A stretch of DNA of 64,000 nucleotides. Origin: JAJDAT01 sp964570665 (GTDB lineage Bacteria > Nitrospinota > Nitrospinia > Nitrospinales > JAJDAT01). The position numbers and the translations under genes are program-made. The stretch is taken from contig CAZMZH010000017.1 of the NCBI GenBank assembly GCA_964570665.1, forward strand, positions 1 through 64,000, written 5' to 3'. This document shows, one piece after another, positions 36,603 to 45,905 of the stretch. The notes beneath the pieces are model-generated. The model did not search any database, was not told where the DNA came from, and saw nothing but the letters and a program-made list of their open reading frames with translations. Every line of letters starts with the position of its first letter. Position 1 is the stretch's first letter.

Positions 36603-37643
36603 TTAAGCCATTTCCTTTTCGGATTGTTCGCTCATTTCTGTAAGCTGGCTTGGGGAAAGGTGGTCAGTGAGGACGTAATAAACCCCTGTCAAAACGACGA
36701 TGCACATATTTAAACCCCATAAAACCATGCCGTAACTTAAGGCGACCACTTCGTTTTCCCCCATAATATGGTGAAGCGCTACAGACACGCCTAAATGAAA
36801 CGAACCTACGAACCCGGGAGTTGGAAAGGCAGCGATAAAAATACAAACCATCACCAGCAATATTCCCACAGACTCTGCGGATTTGTTTTGAAGGTCGTAC
36901 GCCCAATAAAGAGGGTAATAGCTTAACGCCACCAGAAACCATACTGCTATTGAGTATAAAGTAATTTTTACTAAGGCCTTTTTGTCTCGGATAATATCCA
37001 ACCCTGTATTGAATTTATCGATCAGAGCTTGAATTTTATCGCCCCATCCCTGCGGCAAAATTTTCGAAATCCAGATCACAATTTTTGAGACTATATCTTT
37101 TTGAAAACACATCATGTAGATAAAGGTAGTTAAAACTACCGCTCCTACACACCCTAAAACGCCAAACTTAAAAGCGAGTTCGTCTAATGTCATTCCGGAA
37201 AACTTAGTTTCCGAACTAAAAATGTGAGAATTGAAAAGCAATAGCCAACAAAATAACCCCATTAACATGAATGTGTCAAAAATACGCTCAACAACGATAG
37301 AAGCGAAAGCTGCAGGAAATGGAATATCTTCTCGTTTAGCTAGTAAATATCCTCGAATAAATTCTCCCGCTCGCGCTGGTAACATATTGCCCATAAACCC
37401 GATCATTAATGGAGAAAGAATTTGCGATGTCTTAACCTCTTTTATAGGCGACAATAAAATTCTCCAACGCATACCTCGAACCCCAAAACTGACTAAGACC
37501 AAAATAGCGGAAGGAATTAAATAGATAAAATTAACGTCTGCAAAAGAATCTAGAAGCTCATCTAAAGAAATATTGCGGAAGGTAAAATAGGTTGCAAGGA
37601 CAGCGACAACTACGCCGATAACAAGTTGCTTTATGTTTTTCAA
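36603..37643 (-). CDS. UPF0104/lysylphosphatidylglycerol synthase-TM-like membrane protein
   Basis: The 346-residue protein has about eight membrane segments and the family pattern of flippase-like proteins (PF03706): FRNISLDELLDSFADVNFI, GVRGMRWRILLSP, and GFMGNMLPARAGEFIRGY in the third loop. The end LGVSVALHHIMGENEVVALS is typical as well. Members move or modify membrane lipids (LPG synthase TM half) or polyprenyl-linked intermediates. No aminoacyltransferase domain is attached. It converges on the DUF1499 gene with a 13-bp gap. Confidence 0.85.
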   Translation of the reverse strand: MKNIKQLVIGVVVAVLATYFTFRNISLDELLDSFADVNFIYLIPSAILVLVSFGVRGMRWRILLSPIKEVKTSQILSPLMIGFMGNMLPARAGEFIRGYLLAKREDIPFPAAFASIVVERIFDTFMLMGLFCWLLLFNSHIFSSETKFSGMTLDELAFKFGVLGCVGAVVLTTFIYMMCFQKDIVSKIVIWISKILPQGWGDKIQALIDKFNTGLDIIRDKKALVKITLYSIAVWFLVALSYYPLYWAYDLQNKSAESVGILLVMVCIFIAAFPTPGFVGSFHLGVSVALHHIMGENEVVALSYGMVLWGLNMCIVVLTGVYYVLTDHLSPSQLTEMSEQSEKEMA

Positions 37644-37759
37644 ATTAGGGGAGCCTTAAGAAGATTTAATTTTGAAACCGGTATTTTTTAGCCGATTTAG
37701 AGAATCTAAATAGATGGTGGTGATTATAATTGTTATAACGACAAAATGCTCGAAAGCCT

Positions 37760-38686
37760 TTAGATTTCGGCTAGAATTGTTTTTGCGGTTTGGATGTCTT
37801 TTTGGATTTGCGAGGTTAAGGCGTCTACATTGGGAAACGCCTTTTCACTTCGGATTCTTCTGACAAAACCTATTTCAATTTCCTGACCGTACAATTGTTT
37901 GTTGAAATCGAAAATATGAGCTTCAATTACTAACTGATTTCGATTAAATGTTGGATTGTTTCCAACATTTACGACACCATTTAAAATTTTCCCATCAACC
38001 AAAACGGTGCAAGCATAGACACCACATGCCGGAGTTAAAAGATCTCCTGTTTCAATATTAGCTGTAGGAAATCCAATTTTGTTCCCTCTTTGCTTTCCTT
38101 TAATCACGACACCCGAAAGAGAATAGGTTCTACCAAGAAGCCTGTTAGCGTTTTCTAAATCGCCTTCTTCAATCAATCCGCGAATACGCGTACTGCTTAC
38201 TTGTTTTCCTCCAGATTGAATAGGGTTGATCATCTCGACGGAAAAACCAAATTTTTTCCCTAGTGTTTCGAGCGTTTGAACGTTGCCTTTTCGTCCTTGA
38301 CCAAATGAGAAACCCGACCCTACGATAACAATACGAGTTTTTAATTTATCGACCAAAATAGTTTCTACAAAAGCTTCTGCAGTTAAGTCGGCTAACTTCC
38401 ATGTAAACGGTTCAATCGCTAATAAGTCAATACCGCATTCGCTAATTTTTTCGGTTTTGGTTGAGAGTTTTGTTAAAAAGCGCGGACTTCTTTCGGGGTC
38501 AAGCAATTTAATAGGATGCGGGTCGAAGGTAAGGGCGACGGCGGTTCCATTCTTTTCCCGAGCGAGGCGTGCCGCTTGGCTAAATACGCTTTGATGACCA
38601 ATATGGACTCCATCGAAGTTACCTATAGCAACAACGGCGTATTCCAGCGGTTCGACTAAATTTTCAACACCCTCAACAACTTTCAT
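37760..38686 (-). CDS. ribF: Bifunctional riboflavin kinase/FMN adenylyltransferase
   Basis: The 308-residue enzyme makes FMN from riboflavin and then FAD. The N-terminal nucleotidyltransferase has AIGNFDGVHIGHQ and LTFDPHPIKLL (the HxGH- and FDPHP-type motifs), VGSGFSFGQGRKGN and STRIRGLIEEGDLENANRLLG. The C-terminal flavokinase has RGNKIGFPTANI, GVYACTV, NVGNNPTF and HIFDFNKQLYG. Length and order are those of standard RibF. It is transcribed away from the Tat gene. FAD supply is consistent with flavoproteins such as EtfB, but there is no operon link. Confidence 0.96.
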   Translation of the reverse strand: MKVVEGVENLVEPLEYAVVAIGNFDGVHIGHQSVFSQAARLAREKNGTAVALTFDPHPIKLLDPERSPRFLTKLSTKTEKISECGIDLLAIEPFTWKLADLTAEAFVETILVDKLKTRIVIVGSGFSFGQGRKGNVQTLETLGKKFGFSVEMINPIQSGGKQVSSTRIRGLIEEGDLENANRLLGRTYSLSGVVIKGKQRGNKIGFPTANIETGDLLTPACGVYACTVLVDGKILNGVVNVGNNPTFNRNQLVIEAHIFDFNKQLYGQEIEIGFVRRIRSEKAFPNVDALTSQIQKDIQTAKTILAEI

Positions 38687-38925
38687 TTATCACAATTTAG
38701 ATAGATCAATCTTTTAATTTTCAGTAGTACGGGAATAGTATCCAACATCGAAAAGGGTGTCAATAAAGATACATGGGGCTTATTATCGTAGAAATCTTAT
38801 CAACAACAGTATTTTATTAGAAGAAAACAGATATTGCCAATTTTTTAAGTGGCTATTGCGATCAAAAAAACAGTTTGTTACACTATTAGCCTATTTCATT
38901 ACAATTCCCTAGAAAAGGAAACGCT

Positions 38926-39204
38926 ATGTTTGATATCGGGTTTTTCGAATTAATGATCATTATGGCAATCGGAGTGGTCATTATTGGCCCGAAAAACCTA
39001 CCCAAATTGGCCCGCGCGGTTGGTAAAGGTTGGGGTGAGTTTCAATCCACTTTTAACGAGTTGAAGGGCGATTTGATGGAAGAAGCGGACAATTTAAAAA
39101 ATTCCGTCAATATCGATCAGCTTGAACAAGATGTTTCTGCAGCCACAAAAGTTGATGTAGACGTCAATATAGACGACATCAACGAAACACCCAAGGTCAA
39201 TTAG
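38926..39204 (+). CDS. tatA: Twin-arginine translocase TatA/TatB-like protein
   Basis: The 92-residue protein has the short N-terminal membrane span and amphipathic helix of Tat subunits: MFDIGFFELMIIMAIGVVII, then GPKNLPKLARAVGKGWGEFQ. The MFDIGF start and GPKNLP are closer to TatB than TatA (which usually has FGxKKLP), but a single gene of this kind can serve both roles. AAAAGGAAA precedes the ATG. No tatC is in the window. It is the last host gene before the tail module. Confidence 0.85.
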   Translation: MFDIGFFELMIIMAIGVVIIGPKNLPKLARAVGKGWGEFQSTFNELKGDLMEEADNLKNSVNIDQLEQDVSAATKVDVDVNIDDINETPKVN

Positions 39205-39572
39205 AATTCGACCTTTTAAACTCTTGCTTAAAATGTGCAAGAGTTTTTGATGGCATACCTATCGTCATTTTTGAAAATTTAGAAATTATTTTTAAGCCTG
39301 AATTAAGGGTTTATCAATTTTCAAAAAATCCCACGAATAAAATTCGAATGAAGAGCTTAACTTTTTGTCCAAGTAAATTATTTTGGGAAATTTAATTTGC
39401 TTAAAGCGTGTTTTAACCAATGTTTTTGACTAATGGTTAAAATTCCATAAGAGGGGAGGATGATACCATAGCACATTTTTTCATAACAATTCACACGTCG
39501 CTAAGGTCGATAAAAATGACGTTGAGTAAAAACTCAATCCATGAGTCATTCGAAGGTTTTCTTTTTTCAAAT
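39205..39572. other. Gene-free boundary between host genes and tail module
   Basis: About 370 bp with no supported ORF separate the Tat gene from the first fibre terminator. A small hairpin TTGAGT-AAAA-ACTCAA lies at 39522-39537, framed by ATGAC and GTCAT. There is no tRNA gene, integrase or recognisable direct repeat visible here, so no attachment site can be called. Confidence 0.4.
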
Positions 39573-39604
39573 AAAGCGTTAGGTTCAATTGAACCCAACG
39601 CTTT
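39573..39604 (-). terminator. Terminator at the end of the fibre array
   Basis: AAGCGTTGGGTTC pairs with GAACCTAACGCTT on the minus strand around AATT, with one wobble pair, followed by a T/A-rich tract. It lies 30 bp after the last fibre gene and is the end of the leftward tail operon. Confidence 0.75.
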
Positions 39605-39634
39605 TTATTTGTTTTTCAAATAATCTAAGTTCCT

Positions 39635-42037
39635 CTAAGATTTAGCTTGTAATCCCCAGGAATGAATAAACTGATCTTTGTTTTGCTCAGTTTGATAACG
39701 GCAACGGAAGTCTTGTCCAGATGTTTGGCCGCTTAAATCGACAGTGCCGCGCAAAATGCGAATATCGCCAGTTAATGGCAGTCCTTTTTGATCCATTGTA
39801 ACAGCCGTCCATTCGCTACCGCCATTCCGGCTAATGTAGAATATTCCAGGTCCATCCGCATCCGAATGCTCGGCACGTGTCCACAAATAAGCTTCAGATG
39901 GCACAAATCCCGGATCGAAGGATTTACTTCTAAGATCCAAGGCTCCGCGCTCTGAATCGTAATTTAATCGATACTGGGAAACGCTTGGGCTTTGATTCGT
40001 ATTGTTTGAATTTAGGGTAATGCCCCGAAATAACGAATTTACGGATGTTGACCAACCGCCCGTTTCTTCCCATTGAGAATCGGAGATGGCCGCCAAATTA
40101 GATCCCGTCATGCGGTTCCCGGATTGCGCGGAGAGAGCTTGCGAAACGGCATGAAGCAGATCGTTGGTCGATGCGGACACCCAGGCTTCGGCCGAGGAAT
40201 TTGTAACGTCGTTGTTGTATTCCCAGCTTCCGCCGCTATTGCGCACGATTTTTCTCCAGACAGAATCGTTAGCGTTGAAGATAGAAATTTCCGTCCCGTT
40301 TCCAAAGCCCGTCGCAGGATTAAAACCCAGCCAGTAATAAGCGTTCTGCGAATTAAGAGTTTCTGTTATTGAGGCGCTATTGATATCGGTCCAAGCGGCG
40401 GTTACGGTATTTTGCGCTTCTGGTTTGCATATAGAAACGTATTCAGAAGTTACGCCAGTTTTTAATTCATAATAAACTCTGATCATACTTTGGTAAGTTG
40501 TATTAGCGTAAAATGCTCCCTGGCGATAAAAAATCGACGATCCGTTGGACCAATAAGGAGCGTTAGAAGGGTAATAGCTATAGGTTTCCATATCTATACA
40601 ATTTGCAGAATTCAAAGATCCGGTGCGAGCCAACAAAGCGGCGTATCGAGTGGAATTGCTTAACGTAATTCTATTGCTTCCAGAAAATCTAAAAACTACC
40701 TCCGTATGGGATGTACTTAAACTGGAAACGTCAAAATTATCCGATGTCGCTAAAACACTACCGTTAGGTACTCCACTGCCATCCGTTGTATAAATTTCGC
40801 AAAAGTAATTATCAGTAGGCGAACCGACCCTCTTGATCTTGAAAACGACGCTATCCAAAATATCGCTAGTAGTGGTTGTAAACGATTGACCGTTTTTTAT
40901 TTGGCCGCCCTCTTGATCTCCTACTAGTCTACCTGTAAGTGAGCCACCGCCACCTGTAGTGATATCCAAATGAAGCGAACTTCCCGGAATAAGATTTAAC
41001 TGAGCCGCCCCGCTATCAAACTCGCTCATACGAATAATATAATCATAAGCGCCATCCGATGCGGAGATGTCTAAAGTCAATTGAGTGTTTGAATCGCGCG
41101 AATTGATATCAAACCAATTTGTTCCGCCATCAAAACTAATTCGTCCTTTAGCGCAGTTAGTGGGCCAAACCCCTGAAGACAGAGTTACCGTTGTTCCGCT
41201 TGCAACAGTTGCCTGCGAAGTTACTTGATTCGAATTGGTCCATTCCTGTTGAAGAAAATTCGATTCAGTGCCGTAATTGTGATCTGAACTAGCTCCAGTC
41301 TGCGGATCGGTTCCCTTATAAAGAGTATTATTTGGATCGTGTTGAAAGCCGGTGGAGTTAACCTCCTCTGCCCCCTGTTCGTTGGCGTTTCCAAAGGAGT
41401 CCGACCAACCCGCTTCCATCGACATAGAACCGCCATGGTTTTCTTGAATTTCTTCAAGCGCCCTTATAATATTGCTAGTATTGATTTCCTCCTGAGGATC
41501 GACCGGCATGGCTCCAGTCGTTCCCGGACTAATCACCGAATAGGCAATAGAGCTGAGAGTATTGTCCAAGACCGATTTATTGAGCGTAACGGTTGTATTG
41601 GGCGTCGAATAGGAAGCGGTTGCAACGGTTGCGTAAACATTGCCGCCCGTCAGCGTCATTTTCAATCTTCGTCCATTTACGTATATTGAAGCCACGTCTG
41701 CGGGTATTGTAAAGGAATTAGGCGACAAATAAACGACGGCGCTTCCAGAATTTTTCCAGTCGGCCGCAACGTTAACTGGCGTTTGATGCGAACCGTTGCT
41801 GTTATGCTCAATATTAAACAAAGCGTCTTGCGCCTGTTTTTTTGCCAACAAAGAAGCTTCGCCATCCCGAGCGGCTGTGATTTCCGATTCGGCAATTGCC
41901 AGACCGGTTCCTAGGGAAGCGTGGCTTCCTTTGTCGCCAAGGAAGTCCTTTAACGCTTCAAGGGCATTGTTATAGGGAACATGCCAATCTCGTTGGCCTT
42001 TAGTCCATTGATAAGTTAGATAATCGAATAAACTCAT
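39635..42037 (-). CDS. Tail fibre/adhesin paralogue A (jelly-roll-like slot)
   Basis: An 800-residue, probably virion-tip protein. Residues 1-348 are the shared N-scaffold (MSLFDYLTYQWTKGQRDWH start; YDYIIRMSEFDSG end). Residues 349-530 are the slot, holding a beta-rich domain (GGQIKNGQSFTTT, VLATSDNFDVSSL, FSGSNRITLSNSTRYAALL). This slot domain resembles that of paralogue E and the 'choice-of-anchor'-type jelly rolls. Residues 531-800 are the shared C-scaffold (EYVSICKPEAQ, ETLNSQNAYYWL, DLLHAVSQAL, EAYLWTRAEH, RILRGTVDLSGQ). GAGGT lies 8 nt before the ATG. The closest-to-operon-end member. Binding targets are unknown. Confidence 0.82.
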   Translation of the reverse strand: MSLFDYLTYQWTKGQRDWHVPYNNALEALKDFLGDKGSHASLGTGLAIAESEITAARDGEASLLAKKQAQDALFNIEHNSNGSHQTPVNVAADWKNSGSAVVYLSPNSFTIPADVASIYVNGRRLKMTLTGGNVYATVATASYSTPNTTVTLNKSVLDNTLSSIAYSVISPGTTGAMPVDPQEEINTSNIIRALEEIQENHGGSMSMEAGWSDSFGNANEQGAEEVNSTGFQHDPNNTLYKGTDPQTGASSDHNYGTESNFLQQEWTNSNQVTSQATVASGTTVTLSSGVWPTNCAKGRISFDGGTNWFDINSRDSNTQLTLDISASDGAYDYIIRMSEFDSGAAQLNLIPGSSLHLDITTGGGGSLTGRLVGDQEGGQIKNGQSFTTTTSDILDSVVFKIKRVGSPTDNYFCEIYTTDGSGVPNGSVLATSDNFDVSSLSTSHTEVVFRFSGSNRITLSNSTRYAALLARTGSLNSANCIDMETYSYYPSNAPYWSNGSSIFYRQGAFYANTTYQSMIRVYYELKTGVTSEYVSICKPEAQNTVTAAWTDINSASITETLNSQNAYYWLGFNPATGFGNGTEISIFNANDSVWRKIVRNSGGSWEYNNDVTNSSAEAWVSASTNDLLHAVSQALSAQSGNRMTGSNLAAISDSQWEETGGWSTSVNSLFRGITLNSNNTNQSPSVSQYRLNYDSERGALDLRSKSFDPGFVPSEAYLWTRAEHSDADGPGIFYISRNGGSEWTAVTMDQKGLPLTGDIRILRGTVDLSGQTSGQDFRCRYQTEQNKDQFIHSWGLQAKS

Positions 42038-42116
42038 TGATCAACCTCAAAAAAATTCAAATTTGGCGTTTTTGGTAGAGACTGGAGAACGTCGCAATTA
42101 GGTGGCAAAAGTGGGT

Positions 42117-45100
42117 TTAGGACTTGGCTTGTAGTCCCCACGAGTGTAGAAATTGGTCTTTTGAAGCCCCGGTTTGGTATCGACATCGCAAATCTTGACC
42201 GGATGTTTGACCGCTTAAATCGACCGTTCCTCGTAAAATACGAATATCTCCAGTTATCGGTAGCCCCTTTTGTTCCATTGTAATTGTCGCCCATTCGCTT
42301 CCTCCATTGCGACTAACTTGAAATGTTCCCGGTCCGTCGATGTCGGAATATTCGGCGCGAGCCCATAAATAAACTTCGGAAGGCGCGAAACCTGGATCGT
42401 ATATTTGACTTATCAAGTCCAGCTCTCCTCTGACTGAATCGTGATTTATTTGATATTGAGAAACGTTAGGATTTTCAATCTCGTTAGATGAATACAGCGT
42501 TACTCCGCGCACCATGGAATCGGTGGAAGTTGACCAACCGTAACTATCTTCCCATTCGGAGTCTGTAATATTCGCCAGATCAGTTCCATCCATGCGATTA
42601 GCTTCTTGGGCCGAAACCGCTTGCGAAGCGGCATGAAGCATATCGTTTGTATCGGCAGTTACTCCAGCATAATCGCTGGGCCCGCCGCTAATATAGATGT
42701 GTGGGCTCGTTGGAGGAGTAAAGTTTTCAGTCCACAAGGCTGTTTTAGAAAATCTAAATTCTTCTATCCAACCATCGAAGTAGCCGTCTGAATAAACCTC
42801 TCTTCTTCCAAGTGACAATTTACTATTAGTAAACGATCCCATGTTCGGGGGAACAGGTGAAAATGCTGTAGCTATTTGTTTACCATCTTCAAACATATAA
42901 AGATCGGTACCTTTTTTAACAAAAGCATGATGATACCATTGCCCTGTAGAAACTCCGCTACCTCGATTGAAGTTGGTTGTAGCAAAGTTTGTATAAGTTG
43001 GATGAGTATAATAAACATAGAAATATTGAACAGGATTAGACTCAAGCTGTAAGTATAGATTGTCGCTTGCGTCGCCGATAGTCCATATGGATTTACCTGA
43101 TTGAGATGCACTGTTAAATCTTACCCAATAATCAATAGTCCAATCAGAATCTCCTAGATCAAGATCAGAATGTTCTGAAGTCATTTGGATATAGTCGCCA
43201 GTCCCATCAAACAACATGGAAGCCCCGCCAAACTTGCTTTGCGCCGTATCTATTTGAGCGTTACCAAACACAGTAAAAGCGTGCGCTAAAGGTCCGCTGT
43301 CTGTAAAGGTGGTACTTCCATCCGACCCGTCTCCATGTAGCAACACTTTCGTCGAGTCGTAGACCGCATTGTTATATTCCCAAGTATTGGAATTGTTTTT
43401 AGCTATCGTTCTCCAAACCGATCCGTCTTGATTAAAAATTTTAATTTCCGTATTGGCTCCAAAATTGACTGCGGGATCAAAACAAACCCAATAATTTGCG
43501 TCTTGATCATTGCGAGTTTCCATAACCGAACCGCTATTGATATCAGTCCAACCCGAAGTGTCGGTTTTTTTGGTTTCGGAATCGCAAACCGATACGCATT
43601 CTGAAAACACATTAAAACGAGCTTCTGCGGTTGATCCCGGATCTGGATCGGAACCGGTATTTGCGTCTGAATCGCTTGGAAAAGATTTAGCGTTAATAGT
43701 TTGATACTCAAACCTAATTCGACCCTCACCTCCTTTACCATCATTTACATCGTCATTCGCATGACCGCCGATGGCGCTGATGGAATCGGTTCCTAGCGTG
43801 AGGGATTCCGTTCTAATAAAAATTGCGCCGCCCGCGCCGCCACCGCCTTGATTACCAGTAGCCGTTCCGGAAATACCGCCTTTTGAATTTATTTTTCCAT
43901 CAACGACAACAGTTGTAGCGATTATATAAATAATACCGCCGCCAATGGCTCCATCTGAAGCTCCAGGCCCTCCGTGCCAATGGTAAGCGCCGCCTCCACC
44001 GCCAGATCCAAGAAATAAATCCGCTAATTTAACGTCGCCGTAATCCGAGCCGCCAGTTCCTTTCTGATTTCCATCCTGTCCATTAGCTCCAACTGTGCCA
44101 TGACCGCCGCCGCCGCCATCTCCATTTTGAGAGGTACTTGCATACGATCCGCCACCGCCCCCTTCATTAGCGCTTGAACCCGTTGAACCTGTTCCCAATA
44201 TAGATTCTCCTTGATAAGAACTCGCTCCGTTTGTTACGCTTTTTGCTCCCCCTCTATACCCCTTGCTATCGGCGTGAATCGTTCTACCGCTAGTAACGGT
44301 TACCGTTCCCGAAGCATAAAATATGAGAACGCCGCCGCTAGAACCGTTCCAAGCATTACAAGTTAAATCGCCGCCGCTGTTAATATTGACGTCGGTCCAT
44401 TGTGGGATGCGTTGACAAACCACTTTTTGACTGGCAAACGACACTCCGTCATAGGATTTAGTTATCGTTTCTTTTGTAGCGACCGTAGATCCCGATGGCG
44501 TTCCGCTGACAGTTAATATTTCGTAATTTCCAACGTCCGCCAAATCTCCAGTTGTCCCTTGCATATTTATCAGCAGGATTTTGTCGCCATCTGCAAAACC
44601 CGTAATACTACCGACGGGGATAGAAGTTCCAGTTGGATTTGCCGTCACTGTGGTTGATATACCATCGGCGTTTGTGGATCGTAAGGAACCAAGAATGTTG
44701 GTATTAATATTTTTAGAAGCGGTAATCGTTACCGTACCATCCCGGCCGTCACCGACAGGAAAGTCTCCATTAGAACTTAATTTCACAACGCCAGAGTTAA
44801 ACGCGCTCATTCGAATGATATAGTCGTAATCGTTTGAAGCTTCGGTTGCGAGGGTAGTAAGCTCGATATTACTTCCATCTGTTCTGCTATTTATGTCGTA
44901 CCAGGTAGATCCCGAGTCAAAACTAATCTTGGCATTGGAGCAGTTTGTCGGCCAAAAACCAGACGCTAAATTAACCGTAGCGTCGCCATTAACGACCGTC
45001 GCTTTTGCCGTTCCTTGATTCGCGTTGGTCCACTCTTGTTGTAGATAATTCGCTTCTGTTGTGTAATCTTTATCTGAGTCGTTTGTTCCCGGATCGGTTC

Positions 45101-45824
45101 CTTTATAAAGTGTATTACTTGGATCGTGTTGAAATCCTGTCGAATTGGCTTCGTCCGCCCCTTGTTCATTGGCGTTTCCAAACGAGTCCGACCAACCTTT
45201 TTCCATATATAAGGAACCGCCGTGATTTTCTTGAAGTTCCTCGAAAGCTCGCATTAGATTACTAGTATTCACTTCTGCTTGCGGGTTTATGGGCATGGAG
45301 CCCATTTCGCCGGGACTTAATATTCCGTATGAAATTGAGCTCAAAGTATTGTCTAATACAGATTCATTAGTAGTCACAATTGTGTTAGGGGCGCTATAAG
45401 AAGCTGATGCCACCGTTGCATATACGTCGCCGCCCGATAATATAGCTTTGATTCTACGGTTTTCGACATAAAGGGGCGCAACGTCGGCGGGAAAAGAAAA
45501 AGAGTTTGCCGATATAAAGGTAACCGAGTGGGCGGAGGCTATCCAGTCCGCGTCTACGCTTGATGAGGCTTGATGAGTGCCGTCTGGATTATGTTCCGTG
45601 TCGAACAAAGCGTCCTGCGCCTGATGTTTAGCTAAGAGAGAAGTTTCTCCATCCGCCGCCGCCGTTATCTCCGATTCATAAGTCGAAATACCGGCGCTTA
45701 GCGACGAATTACTTCCTTTGTCCCCCAGAAAGCTTTCAAACGCTTTTAGGGCGTCGTTGAATGGAATGTGCCAGTTACGCTGACCTTTTGTCCATTGATA
45801 AGTTAAATAGTCGAATAAGCTCAT
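42117..45824 (-). CDS. Tail fibre/adhesin paralogue B (Gly-rich slot plus LamG-like insertion)
   Basis: At 1235 residues it is the longest member. The N-scaffold (1-~350) is followed by a slot of ~390 residues. The slot has beta-rich start (NADGISTTVTANPTGT) and a glycine-rich part (~521-700: GGGGGSYAS, GDGGGGGHG, GSGGGGGAYHWHGGPG). Glycine-rich loops of this kind form the receptor-binding tips of some phage adhesins, such as T-even gp38. The C-scaffold starts at ~741 (SECVSVCDSE) but is interrupted at ~823-1050 by a LamG-like domain (GGASMLFDGTGDYIQM, DWTIDYWVRF, QWYHHAFVKKG). It resumes at DTNDMLHAASQAVSAQ. GAGGAT precedes the ATG. Thus two separate slots are in use. Confidence 0.82.
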   Translation of the reverse strand: MSLFDYLTYQWTKGQRNWHIPFNDALKAFESFLGDKGSNSSLSAGISTYESEITAAADGETSLLAKHQAQDALFDTEHNPDGTHQASSSVDADWIASAHSVTFISANSFSFPADVAPLYVENRRIKAILSGGDVYATVASASYSAPNTIVTTNESVLDNTLSSISYGILSPGEMGSMPINPQAEVNTSNLMRAFEELQENHGGSLYMEKGWSDSFGNANEQGADEANSTGFQHDPSNTLYKGTDPGTNDSDKDYTTEANYLQQEWTNANQGTAKATVVNGDATVNLASGFWPTNCSNAKISFDSGSTWYDINSRTDGSNIELTTLATEASNDYDYIIRMSAFNSGVVKLSSNGDFPVGDGRDGTVTITASKNINTNILGSLRSTNADGISTTVTANPTGTSIPVGSITGFADGDKILLINMQGTTGDLADVGNYEILTVSGTPSGSTVATKETITKSYDGVSFASQKVVCQRIPQWTDVNINSGGDLTCNAWNGSSGGVLIFYASGTVTVTSGRTIHADSKGYRGGAKSVTNGASSYQGESILGTGSTGSSANEGGGGGSYASTSQNGDGGGGGHGTVGANGQDGNQKGTGGSDYGDVKLADLFLGSGGGGGAYHWHGGPGASDGAIGGGIIYIIATTVVVDGKINSKGGISGTATGNQGGGGAGGAIFIRTESLTLGTDSISAIGGHANDDVNDGKGGEGRIRFEYQTINAKSFPSDSDANTGSDPDPGSTAEARFNVFSECVSVCDSETKKTDTSGWTDINSGSVMETRNDQDANYWVCFDPAVNFGANTEIKIFNQDGSVWRTIAKNNSNTWEYNNAVYDSTKVLLHGDGSDGSTTFTDSGPLAHAFTVFGNAQIDTAQSKFGGASMLFDGTGDYIQMTSEHSDLDLGDSDWTIDYWVRFNSASQSGKSIWTIGDASDNLYLQLESNPVQYFYVYYTHPTYTNFATTNFNRGSGVSTGQWYHHAFVKKGTDLYMFEDGKQIATAFSPVPPNMGSFTNSKLSLGRREVYSDGYFDGWIEEFRFSKTALWTENFTPPTSPHIYISGGPSDYAGVTADTNDMLHAASQAVSAQEANRMDGTDLANITDSEWEDSYGWSTSTDSMVRGVTLYSSNEIENPNVSQYQINHDSVRGELDLISQIYDPGFAPSEVYLWARAEYSDIDGPGTFQVSRNGGSEWATITMEQKGLPITGDIRILRGTVDLSGQTSGQDLRCRYQTGASKDQFLHSWGLQAKS

Positions 45825-45905
45825 GGATTATCCTCAAAGAAATTTCTATATCTACGTTTCCAATAATCTTGGACAACGTTTCAAAATTGATTGTTAAAGA
45901 TTCGG

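Noticed and set aside
43725..44264. Repetitive GGC/GGT-rich stretch that could be a tandem-repeat or CRISPR-like array
   Set aside because: It is an in-frame glycine-rich coding region of fibre B with irregular spacing; no CRISPR repeats or cas genes are present.
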